The notes under the pieces are model-generated. The model did no database searches, was not told where the DNA came from, and saw nothing but the letters and a program-made list of their open reading frames with translations. A stretch of DNA of 8,574 nt, from positions 1-8,574 of the forward strand of contig MGNI01000138.1 of NCBI GenBank assembly GCA_001795115.1, given 5' to 3'. Shown piece after piece: positions 1 through 6,128 of the stretch. The stretch is from Chloroflexi bacterium RBG_16_48_8 (GTDB lineage: Bacteria; Chloroflexota; Anaerolineae; Anaerolineales; E44-bin32). Each line of letters begins with the position of its first letter. Position 1 is the stretch's first letter. Position numbers and translations under genes: made by a program.

Positions 1-95
1 CTGTTCAATTTTAATCCAATGTGAAGATGTGTTATTTGTTCTATCAGCACTTCACTGGCGGATGAAACAAATCGATCGGGTGAATGGGACTTACC

Positions 96-118
96 GGCTT
101 CATTTCGAAATGAAAGCC
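96..118. repeat. Short imperfect palindrome downstream of nadD
   Basis: A perfect 12-bp palindrome, CATTTCGAAATG (101-112), is extended by GGCTT on the left and AAAGCC on the right with one unpaired A, giving about ten pairable bases per arm. It lies about 90 bp past the nadD stop. No T-run follows on either strand, so it does not look like an intrinsic terminator. It could be a protein-binding dyad, an RNA hairpin that protects the 3' end of the nadD message, or chance. The dyad is seen directly; any role is a guess. Confidence 0.35.
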
Positions 119-210
119 ATTTGGGAGACTTCCAAAATCCATCACAACGGTCGAGGATCTTCCAATGATGGTTCGATTTGATCCAACCAGGATGGAAATT
201 GCTGTGAGGC

Positions 211-813
211 TCAAAGATATAGGCCCACCTGATGGATGATCTCAGATACCCCATGAGGAACCAGATATCGGTAAGGTGCTCCTTCTCTAACACGCTCGCG
301 AATGTCATTCCCTGAGATCCCAATCATGGGAACATCAAAGAAATGGGTCTTAGCGCTTATTCCCGGGATCTCCCTTTCAATTGCCTCAAGGTCGAGGACA
401 ACCCCTTCCCGCTGCATGACACCTAATCCGGCACACAGCTTTACAAATCTATGGGGTTCATGCCAAGTGGGGAGATCCCTGAAGGAATCGCTCCCCATGA
501 TAAACACGAATCTTAGATCGGGATGATGTTCTGCTAGCCATTCCATCGTACCTACGGAATAATGGGGGGGAGATCGGTGGATATCAGCTTCTGAAAGTTG
601 AAAAGCAGGATTGTCCTTGATGGTTTCCTGAACCATCCTTAAACGATATTCCAAGGGAGTGAGGGTTTGATTAAGTTTATGGGGAGGAGATGGTGTCAGT
701 ACCCAAAAAACCTTTTCTAAACCTAAAGCATCTCTGCCTTCATCTGCCAGGATGAGATGACCAATGTGGGGAGGATCGAAAGTCCCTCCAAGAACACCGA
801 TTAATCCTGCCAT
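211..813 (-). CDS. nadD: Nicotinate-nucleotide adenylyltransferase (NadD)
   Basis: NadD transfers AMP from ATP to nicotinate mononucleotide, making deamido-NAD in the cytoplasm; this is the penultimate step of NAD synthesis. The 200-residue product has the normal family length. The nucleotidyltransferase signature GTFDPPHIGH (10-19) carries the HxGH catalytic motif (H16, H19). PSPPHK (41-46) and the MGSDSFRDLPTWHEP stretch (106-120) are also typical. The C-terminal phosphate-binding motif, usually ISSTxIR, reads ISGNDIR (166-172), a noticeable change although the Arg is kept. The ATG lies inside the 3' end of obgE (13-bp overlap), with GGGGAG (825-830, minus strand) 11 nt upstream as ribosome binding site. 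The tight overlap implies cotranscription and probably coupled translation with obgE. Nothing recognisable follows in the remaining 210 bp; rsfS, a common nadD neighbour, is not visible there. Confidence 0.95.
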   Translation of the reverse strand: MAGLIGVLGGTFDPPHIGHLILADEGRDALGLEKVFWVLTPSPPHKLNQTLTPLEYRLRMVQETIKDNPAFQLSEADIHRSPPHYSVGTMEWLAEHHPDLRFVFIMGSDSFRDLPTWHEPHRFVKLCAGLGVMQREGVVLDLEAIEREIPGISAKTHFFDVPMIGISGNDIRERVREGAPYRYLVPHGVSEIIHQVGLYL

Positions 814-2060
814 TCGAGTTCATACTCCCCGATACGGATGGTATCCCCATTCCTTGTTCCAGCTTCTTTTAGAGCCTGTTCAATACCAAGCTTTTCCAGG
901 ATTTTCTGGAAACGTCGTACAGCTTCATCGTATTCCCAATAAGTCATTGCGGCAGCTCGCTCTACAGATTTCCCATGAACACGCCAGGCACCATCGGGCT
1001 CACGGGTAATTTCGAAGGCTTGCGGATCTTCCTCCAATCGGTAGACGGGAACTTCCTCTCCGGATAACTCCTCCACCTGTTCACGGGCGTGATAGGCAGC
1101 CCACAAGAGAGGCATCAAGCCTCTATGGGTGAGGGCAGAGATTGCACGTGGAGTATGACCTAGTTTCTTAAATTTCTCCTCCAATTCTGGCCAGGCTTCT
1201 TCTACCGAGGGAAGATCCATTTTATTCACAGCCACAATCTGTGGTTTTTCCCTTAAACGCTGATCGAAGAGTGCTATTTCTGAATTAATTTGCGAAAAAT
1301 CTGCCAATGGATCTGTGGAGTTGCCATCCACAAGATGAATGAGCACTTGAGTCCTCTGGACATGTCGGAGGAAACCAAATCCCATTCCTAAACCTTCGTG
1401 GGCGCCTTCGATCAACCCGGGGATGTCAGCCAGAATAAGTTGGATATCTGCATCCAGATCAGCAACACCTAAATTCGGTGTTAATGTGGTGAAGGGATAG
1501 GGGGCAATTTTGGGGCGGGCATTGGTCACAGCTGCCAAAAGAGTCGATTTCCCTGCATTAGGGACACCAACGATGCCAACATCTGCGATGAGCCTTAGTT
1601 CAAGTTTCAGCCGGAGTTCCTGACCCGGTTCACCTCGCTCAGCCATCCTTGGAGCCTGATTACGGGAAGTCGCAAAACGAGCGTTGCCTCGTCCTGCTCT
1701 CCCCCCCTTACATAAGACTATTCGTTGCCCGTGCTCAACTAAATCCGCTATAAGGTTCCCTGTTTCATCATCATAAATCAATGTGCCACAAGGAACTCGA
1801 ATAAGTATGTCTTCACCGCTCGCTCCTGTTTTATTGGACCCACCTCCAGATCGGCCATCCTCAGCTCTGTAGTGCTTCTTGTGCCTGAAAGTCGTGAGGG
1901 TAGAGAGGTTTTCGTCTGCCTCGAAGATTACATCACCACCCTTTCCGCCATCACCCCCATCGGGTCCACCCCGCGGGACATATTTTTCTCGGCGAAAATG
2001 AACGATTCCATTTCCGCCCCGCCCTGAGGCGACGAGGATACGAGCTTCATCTAAGAACAT
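801..2060 (-). CDS. obgE: Obg/CgtA-family GTPase with C-terminal OCT domain
   Basis: A large-ribosomal-subunit assembly GTPase, also linked to the stringent response and growth control; it acts in the cytoplasm on the 50S particle. Three domains are visible in 419 residues. The glycine-rich Obg fold is at 1-157, rich in GG, GD and GRGG turns between 13 and 46 and again near 119-125. The G domain follows, with G1 GVPNAGKST (165-173), switch I TTLTPNLG (191-198), G3 DIPGLIEGA (212-220), G4 NKMD (279-282) and G5 SAL (308-310). The OCT domain runs from about 338 to 419. All GTP-binding motifs are intact. The MFLDEA start matches the family's conserved N-terminus, so the start is secure although its Shine-Dalgarno is weak (AAGGA about 13 nt upstream). 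It is the first gene of a leftward unit with nadD, and an extended -10 promoter lies about 50 bp upstream. Confidence 0.97.
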   Translation of the reverse strand: MFLDEARILVASGRGGNGIVHFRREKYVPRGGPDGGDGGKGGDVIFEADENLSTLTTFRHKKHYRAEDGRSGGGSNKTGASGEDILIRVPCGTLIYDDETGNLIADLVEHGQRIVLCKGGRAGRGNARFATSRNQAPRMAERGEPGQELRLKLELRLIADVGIVGVPNAGKSTLLAAVTNARPKIAPYPFTTLTPNLGVADLDADIQLILADIPGLIEGAHEGLGMGFGFLRHVQRTQVLIHLVDGNSTDPLADFSQINSEIALFDQRLREKPQIVAVNKMDLPSVEEAWPELEEKFKKLGHTPRAISALTHRGLMPLLWAAYHAREQVEELSGEEVPVYRLEEDPQAFEITREPDGAWRVHGKSVERAAAMTYWEYDEAVRRFQKILEKLGIEQALKEAGTRNGDTIRIGEYELEWQD

Positions 2061-2107
2061 AGAACACTCAAATCCTTCATCGATGTCCAGAACTTTCAGA
2101 TTGTTTC

Positions 2108-2137
2108 ATTATAGCAAAGACCTGGAGGATCTGTCTG
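2108..2137 (-). promoter_or_regulatory. Probable sigma70-type promoter for obgE-nadD
   Basis: On the minus strand a perfect -10 TATAAT (2108-2113) is preceded directly by TGC, making an extended -10. A -35-like CAGACA (2132-2137, four of six matches to TTGACA) sits 18 bp upstream. Transcription would begin near 2100, giving a leader of about 40 nt before the obgE ATG. This is the best promoter-like string in the divergent region. It is a sequence match only. Confidence 0.6.
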
Positions 2138-2272
2138 GGGAGAATTCGATTTGGGTTGTGTTAAACCATGGGTTCTAATCCGAAGCGCGGCGAGGGGCAG
2201 TTGCACCCCACACCACCAACCTCTTACCTTGGGAGTACACGATGCAACATTGGTTGGAATACACCTATGTAT

Positions 2273-2290
2273 TTGTGCAAATTTGCACTT
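2273..2290. promoter_or_regulatory. Candidate Rex operator (autoregulation of rex)
   Basis: TTGTGCAAATTTGCACTT contains a perfect 14-bp palindrome, GTGCAAATTTGCAC (2275-2288). It matches the classical Rex operator TTGTGAA-N4-TTCACAA at 10 of its 14 defined positions, including the TTGTG...CAC core with the correct 8-bp spacing. It ends 52 bp before the rex start codon and overlaps the putative rex -35. Rex repressors commonly bind their own promoter, so autoregulation by the NADH/NAD+ ratio is a reasonable inference. The TGTG-N8-CAC layout would also suit a CRP/FNR-family protein, so the assignment is not unique. Confidence 0.55.
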
Positions 2291-2311
2291 ATGCTTATCC
2301 TATGATAAATT
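2283..2311 (+). promoter_or_regulatory. Weak candidate promoter for rex
   Basis: TTGCAC (2283-2288) could act as a -35, with 17 bp to TAAATT (2306-2311) as a -10; TATGAT at 2301-2306 is an alternative -10 with poor -35 spacing. Matches to consensus are modest. The main support is position: AT-rich DNA directly before rex, overlapped by the palindrome at 2273-2290, as expected for a repressor site. Confidence 0.3.
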
Positions 2312-2342
2312 TGAATAGCCTACTTGGAATAGCGGAGGTCAA

Positions 2343-2963
2343 ATGTGCGCGGCTGCCATCCCTGATATTATTATCGGCCGACTTCCTTTGTACTTACGCG
2401 CATTGAGCAAAATGGCAACCGAAGACAAAGAGATAACTTCCTCACAAGAATTAGGAGCGAGGTTGGGGATCTCGTCTGCGCAGATTAGAAAGGACCTCTC
2501 CCAATTTGGGGAATTTGGTAAACAAGGTACTGGTTACAACATCGTCTTTTTGATTGATCAATTGCGGCGTATCCTTCATGTCAATCAGATTTGGGATGTT
2601 GCCCTAATCGGGGCAGGAGACCTTGGCAAAGCCATCGCTAATTACGGAGGATTTCTAAATCGCGGCTTTCAGATCGTCGCAGTTTATGATAACGATCCAC
2701 ACAAAGTAGGGCAACCTGCCGGAAAGTATATTGTCCGAGCCACCCGAAACATAGTGGATGAAATCATCACAAAAAAGATTCGAGTAGCGATGCTTGCCGT
2801 CCCCGCCTCCGAAGCTCAAGGGATTGCCGATCAATTGGTTAAAGCAGGCATTCGAGCCATTCTGTGTTATGCACCTACGTCCTTAAAAGTCCCAGAGGAT
2901 GTTCGCATCCAATATATCGATCCAGTCCTCCACCTGCAGAGGATGACCTACTATATGCCCTAA
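2343..2963 (+). CDS. rex: Redox-sensing transcriptional repressor Rex
   Basis: A DNA-binding sensor of the NADH/NAD+ ratio that usually represses fermentation, respiration and NADH-consuming genes until NADH builds up. The product is 206 residues, normal for the family. The N-terminal winged helix (about 6-82) opens with the typical IPxxIIGRLPLYLRAL and holds the recognition-helix signature SSAQIRKDLSQFGEFGKQGTGY (44-65). The Rossmann domain begins at VALIGAGDLGKAI (86-98), with the dinucleotide loop GAGDLG at 90-95 and the acidic strand end YDND (115-118). AVPAS (152-156) and the C-terminal ILCYAPTSLKVPEDV...YIDPVLHLQRMTYY region, which forms the domain-swapped dimer helix, are also present. 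GGAGG (2334-2338) lies 4 nt before the ATG. The gene is divergent from obgE-nadD and convergent with the ATP synthase operon. A palindrome just upstream suggests autoregulation. Confidence 0.97.
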   Translation: MCAAAIPDIIIGRLPLYLRALSKMATEDKEITSSQELGARLGISSAQIRKDLSQFGEFGKQGTGYNIVFLIDQLRRILHVNQIWDVALIGAGDLGKAIANYGGFLNRGFQIVAVYDNDPHKVGQPAGKYIVRATRNIVDEIITKKIRVAMLAVPASEAQGIADQLVKAGIRAILCYAPTSLKVPEDVRIQYIDPVLHLQRMTYYMP

Positions 2964-3156
2964 GTTCCATCCCAACCCTACTCATTTTGGGCATACTCCC
3001 TTCCTTCTCCATAGCCCTCTTCACATCTTGCCAATTGAGATTAGCATGCTTTGCATCAAGTTTCATACCCATCGATGCATTCCACTTGGGCGAATCTTTT
3101 TAAAGCAGCCATTTCTCCCTTGGTTTTCGTAACTCTCAGATATGGTTTGGATAAGC
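2964..3156. other. Convergent intergenic stretch without a gene
   Basis: Between the rex stop and the leftward terminator I see no credible gene. The short open frames here have no family features and overlap the end of rex out of frame. A weak CCCA...TGGG pairing (3068-3071 with 3087-3090) followed by a T5 run (3097-3101) is the only hint of a rightward terminator for rex and is not convincing. Confidence 0.5.
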
Positions 3157-3182
3157 AAAAATAAACGCACCCTGATGGGTGC
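3157..3182 (-). terminator. Intrinsic terminator of the atp-mreB operon
   Basis: On the minus strand a perfect 6-bp GC-rich stem, GCACCC/GGGTGC (3167-3182), with a 4-nt ATCA loop is followed at once by the T-rich tract GTTTATTTTT. It begins 38 nt past the mreB-like stop codon. The plus-strand side lacks a T-run, so termination should mainly affect leftward transcription, protecting rex from antisense read-through. Confidence 0.8.
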
Positions 3183-3220
3183 ATATTCTCCTTCTACCCT
3201 ATGACCAACATGCCCATCGA

Positions 3221-4228
3221 TCACACCGCAGGCAGATATCGCCGAATTTTTTCCAGCATCGTGAGCGCCCGTGCTGCTCCCTTTGATATGCATTCAACAG
3301 GATCCTCTGCTAAATAAGCCGCAACGCCGGTTTTCTGAGTGAGCCATTTATCTATTCCTCTCAGAAGGGAACCACCTCCCGTAATAACCATGCCGCGATC
3401 AATAATGTCGGAGGCAAGTTCTGGTGGAGTATGTTCCAGCACATTCCGAACGGCTGCGAGCTGAAGCTGTAAGGTCTCCTGCAGCGCCTCCACAATTTCC
3501 CCTGTTACAATTATTACTGTCCGGGGAAGCCCAGTAACCTGATCCTGACCCTGGATTTCCATAGAACGGTCTTCATCCTGAGGGACAGCTGCTCCAACCC
3601 TGATTTTGGCTTCTTCTGCTGTTCTCGAGCCAATCACCAATCCATATTTCTTCCTTATGTAGGCAATAATGGCCTCGTCCAGTCGCATGCCTCCAATTCG
3701 TACGCAATCTGCAGAGACAATGCCCCCCGTGGAAATCACAGCAGCTTGTGTCACTCCTCCCCCGAGCGTAACAACCATGTTCCCAGAAGGTGTAGCGACA
3801 GGCAGACCCACGCCGATGGCAGCTGCCAATGGCTCCTGAATCAGATACGCATCTCGACTTCCAGCCTGGAGCGCAGCTTCATGCACGGCTCGACTTTCCA
3901 CGCTGGTTACACCGTAGGGTACTGTCATCATGATCCTGGGTTTAAACAAGCGCGCAGGACCGCAGACTTTCTCCACAAAGTGGCCCAACATCCGATGGGT
4001 GACTTCGAAATCCGCGATCACACCTTCCCGTAAGGGATGCATGATTTCAATAGTATCGGGCACACGACCATCCATTTCACGCGCCGCTTGACCCACCTCG
4101 ACAATTTTCAATTCTTCGATATCGATAGCGACCACGGTTGGCTCGAAAAGGACAACTTCTCCACCTTCAGCGATGATGGTATTCACTGTCCCGAGGTCGA
4201 TTCCCAGATCTTTTCCGAATAAAGGCAT
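3221..4228 (-). CDS. MreB-like actin-family protein with altered ATPase site
   Basis: A bacterial actin homologue; MreB forms membrane-bound filaments that guide the cell-wall elongation machinery. At 335 residues it is full MreB length and aligns throughout. It has the phosphate-1 motif DLGIDLGTVNT (7-17, Asp11 kept), the LFKPR segment (94-98) whose Leu-Phe pair inserts into the membrane in Thermotoga MreB, the EPLAAAIG helix (132-139) and the adenosine motif TGGGSLLRG (283-291). Three usual active-site positions differ. The catalytic Glu of IEEP is Gln131, and the DIGGGTTE phosphate-2 motif reads TLGGGVTQ (154-161), replacing Asp by Thr154 and Glu by Gln161. GDEMDEAI also reads GMRLDEAI (180-187). 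I infer a divergent paralogue with weak or no ATP hydrolysis, so the symbol mreB is withheld. The start lies 2 bp after the atpC stop, with GAGGA (4238-4242) 9 nt upstream inside atpC, so it is cotranscribed with F1 ATP synthase. It is the last gene before the terminator. Confidence 0.92.
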   Translation of the reverse strand: MPLFGKDLGIDLGTVNTIIAEGGEVVLFEPTVVAIDIEELKIVEVGQAAREMDGRVPDTIEIMHPLREGVIADFEVTHRMLGHFVEKVCGPARLFKPRIMMTVPYGVTSVESRAVHEAALQAGSRDAYLIQEPLAAAIGVGLPVATPSGNMVVTLGGGVTQAAVISTGGIVSADCVRIGGMRLDEAIIAYIRKKYGLVIGSRTAEEAKIRVGAAVPQDEDRSMEIQGQDQVTGLPRTVIIVTGEIVEALQETLQLQLAAVRNVLEHTPPELASDIIDRGMVITGGGSLLRGIDKWLTQKTGVAAYLAEDPVECISKGAARALTMLEKIRRYLPAV

Positions 4229-4230
4229 TG

Positions 4231-4683
4231 CTAGGATTCCTCATCTGATTCGGCCATCCGTGGCCTCTGGCGGACACGCCCGTACCGACGTGCCCCCTCC
4301 AAGCGAAGCTTGGACCGTCTGAGAGCAGATTCAATGGCCAGAAATTCATCTTTATCCGCAGGAGGACCCTTCTTGAGAAGTTCTTCCGCCCTCTCTCTGG
4401 CCGCTCGTGCGCGCGCCTCATCAATTTCATCCACTCGCTCACCCACATCCGCTAAGACCGTTACCACATCTGGCCGTACCTCCAAGAACCCACCCGCAAT
4501 GACAAAGGCTTGCTCAACGCCTTCGTACTTCACTCGCAGCACACCGAAATCGAGTGTGGTGAGCAGAGGCGAATGGTTGGGAAGGATACCCATCTCCCCC
4601 TCCGCCCCAGGTGCGATAACAATATCCGCTGGTCCTTCAAAAAGCAGTTTATCTTGCGTGACGATCTGGCATTGGATTGGCAT
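4231..4683 (-). CDS. atpC: ATP synthase F1 epsilon subunit
   Basis: Central-stalk subunit that joins gamma to the c-ring and can inhibit ATP hydrolysis through its C-terminal helices. The N-terminal beta-sandwich (about 1-84) shows the family pattern, including GEMGILPNHSPLLTTL (29-44) and AGGFLEV (63-69). The helical hairpin follows (about 87-136), starting with IDEARA (87-92). This fits the I(L)DxxRA motif known to take part in ATP binding by bacterial epsilon subunits. The second helix is strongly basic, and the protein ends in an Arg-rich then acidic tail (RQRPRMAESDEES), giving 150 residues against the usual 130-140. An AGAAGG-type ribosome binding site lies about 10 nt before the ATG in the 23-bp gap after atpD. 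The stop is 2 bp before the mreB-like start. Confidence 0.95.
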   Translation of the reverse strand: MPIQCQIVTQDKLLFEGPADIVIAPGAEGEMGILPNHSPLLTTLDFGVLRVKYEGVEQAFVIAGGFLEVRPDVVTVLADVGERVDEIDEARARAARERAEELLKKGPPADKDEFLAIESALRRSKLRLEGARRYGRVRQRPRMAESDEES

Positions 4684-4706
4684 GATAGCTCAACCTTCTT
4701 TAGGAA

Positions 4707-6128
4707 TCAGGCAACGCCTGCCATTTTCTCAGCTTTCTCAACGGCTTCATCAATGGTGCCGACCAACATGAAAGCTTGTTCAGGTAGATCATCATGTTTG
4801 CCCTGGATGATTTCACCAAATCCTCGCACGGTTTCCCTGAGAGGGACATAACGTCCTTCCAGGCCAGTGAACTGGGTAGCAACATGAAAAGGCTGTGAAA
4901 AGAACCGCTCAATTTTACGAGCTCGGGAGACTAGAAGACGATCGTCTTCACTGAGTTCATCTATCCCAAGAATAGCGATAATGTCTTGCAGATCCTTATA
5001 ACGCTGCAGAACCCGCTGAGCTTGACGGGCGATGGTGTAGTGTTCTTCGCCCACTACTTGAGGATCAAGGATTCGAGAAGTTGAAGCCAGTGGATCGACA
5101 GCAGGATAGATACCTTTCTCAACAATCGAACGCTCCAGGGCGATGGTTGCATCCAGGTGGGTGAAGGTCGCGACAGGAGCCGGATCAGAATAATCATCCG
5201 CAGGCACATAGACGGCTTGCATGGAGGTGATGGATCCGCTTCGTGTGGATGTGATCCTCTCCTGCAATTCCCCCATCTCAGTAGCCAATGTGGGTTGATA
5301 GCCCACGGCTGATGGCATTCGACCTAAGAGGGCAGAGACCTCGGAGCCAGACATGCTAAAACGGAAGATGTTGTCGATGAATAGGAGAACATCCCTTCCC
5401 TGATCACGGAAGTACTCCGACATGGTCAAAGCTGTTAGTCCAACCCGCAAACGTACACCAGCCGGTTCATTCATCTGTCCATAGACCATAACGGTATCTT
5501 TAAGCACACCCGACTCGATCATCTCACGGTACATTTGCGTACCTTCACGCGTGCGTTCGCCAATTCCAGCAAAGACAGAATTGCCCTTATGAACCGTGGC
5601 GATCGATCGGATTAACTCCTGGATAATGATTGTTTTTCCGACACCGGCCCCTCCGAAGATGCCTGTCTTACCGCCTTTCGTGAAAGGTGCAACAAGATCG
5701 ATCACTTTAATCCCCGTCTCAAAGACTTCCACTCTTCGGGATTGATCTTCGAAAGGCGGCGCGGGACGATGGATGGGTTGATATTCTGAGGCTTTTACAT
5801 CCCCTCTTCGATCGATAGGATGTCCCAGAACATTGAAGACACGGCCTAAAGTAGTTTCACCCACGGGAACCAAGATCGGATTGCCTGTTGTTGTCACAGG
5901 GGTCCCTCTCTTCAAACCATCTGTCGAATCCATGGCAACAGTACGTACCAAATGATCACCTAAGTGCCGCTGGACTTCCAGGACCAATGTTTTATCCCCA
6001 TTTACTTTCAATTCCAGGGCATCATAAATCTCAGGCATTTCGCCTGGAGGAAATGCACAATCCACGACACCACCCAGGATCTGGACGACGCGTCCTGTTG
6101 TTTTCGATCGATCCGATTCCACGCTCAT
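4707..6128 (-). CDS. atpD: ATP synthase F1 beta subunit
   Basis: Catalytic subunit of F1, making ATP from ADP and phosphate at the alpha-beta interface. The 473-residue protein is of normal length and has every catalytic element. These are the P-loop GGAGVGKT (159-166, Lys165), GERTREG (190-196) with the catalytic Glu191, Walker B LLFIDNIFRF (248-257, Asp252), and SALLGRMPSAVGYQPTLATEMG (265-286). The DELSEED lever that touches gamma reads DELSEDD (390-396), a conservative change. The ATG overlaps the atpG stop as ATGA. A strong AAGGAGG (6132-6138, minus strand) lies within the last atpG codons only 3 nt upstream, so translation is probably coupled to gamma and beta can be made in excess. Confidence 0.98.
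   Translation of the reverse strand: MSVESDRSKTTGRVVQILGGVVDCAFPPGEMPEIYDALELKVNGDKTLVLEVQRHLGDHLVRTVAMDSTDGLKRGTPVTTTGNPILVPVGETTLGRVFNVLGHPIDRRGDVKASEYQPIHRPAPPFEDQSRRVEVFETGIKVIDLVAPFTKGGKTGIFGGAGVGKTIIIQELIRSIATVHKGNSVFAGIGERTREGTQMYREMIESGVLKDTVMVYGQMNEPAGVRLRVGLTALTMSEYFRDQGRDVLLFIDNIFRFSMSGSEVSALLGRMPSAVGYQPTLATEMGELQERITSTRSGSITSMQAVYVPADDYSDPAPVATFTHLDATIALERSIVEKGIYPAVDPLASTSRILDPQVVGEEHYTIARQAQRVLQRYKDLQDIIAILGIDELSEDDRLLVSRARKIERFFSQPFHVATQFTGLEGRYVPLRETVRGFGEIIQGKHDDLPEQAFMLVGTIDEAVEKAEKMAGVA

Noticed and set aside
2101..2117. TTG...CAA around the obgE -10 as a second Rex site
   Set aside because: Only the outer three bases pair convincingly; the core does not match the operator pattern.
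2168..2182. GGTTCTAATCC-like string resembling a tRNA T-arm
   Set aside because: The flanking bases do not form a T-stem, position 57 is not a purine, and no acceptor or anticodon stem fits nearby.
2954..2995. TATGCCC...GGGCATA inverted repeat as a rex terminator
   Set aside because: The loop is 28 nt, the left arm includes the rex coding end, and no T-run follows.
2864..3293. Open frames of 65-79 codons on both strands around the rex 3' end and the convergent gap
   Set aside because: They overlap rex or the mreB-like gene out of frame or cross the terminator, and show no family features or good ribosome binding sites.
4310..4851. Long plus-strand frames (113-153 codons) opposite atpC and atpD
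   Set aside because: They are Ser/Thr/Arg-rich antisense shadows of strongly conserved genes, with no recognisable protein family.
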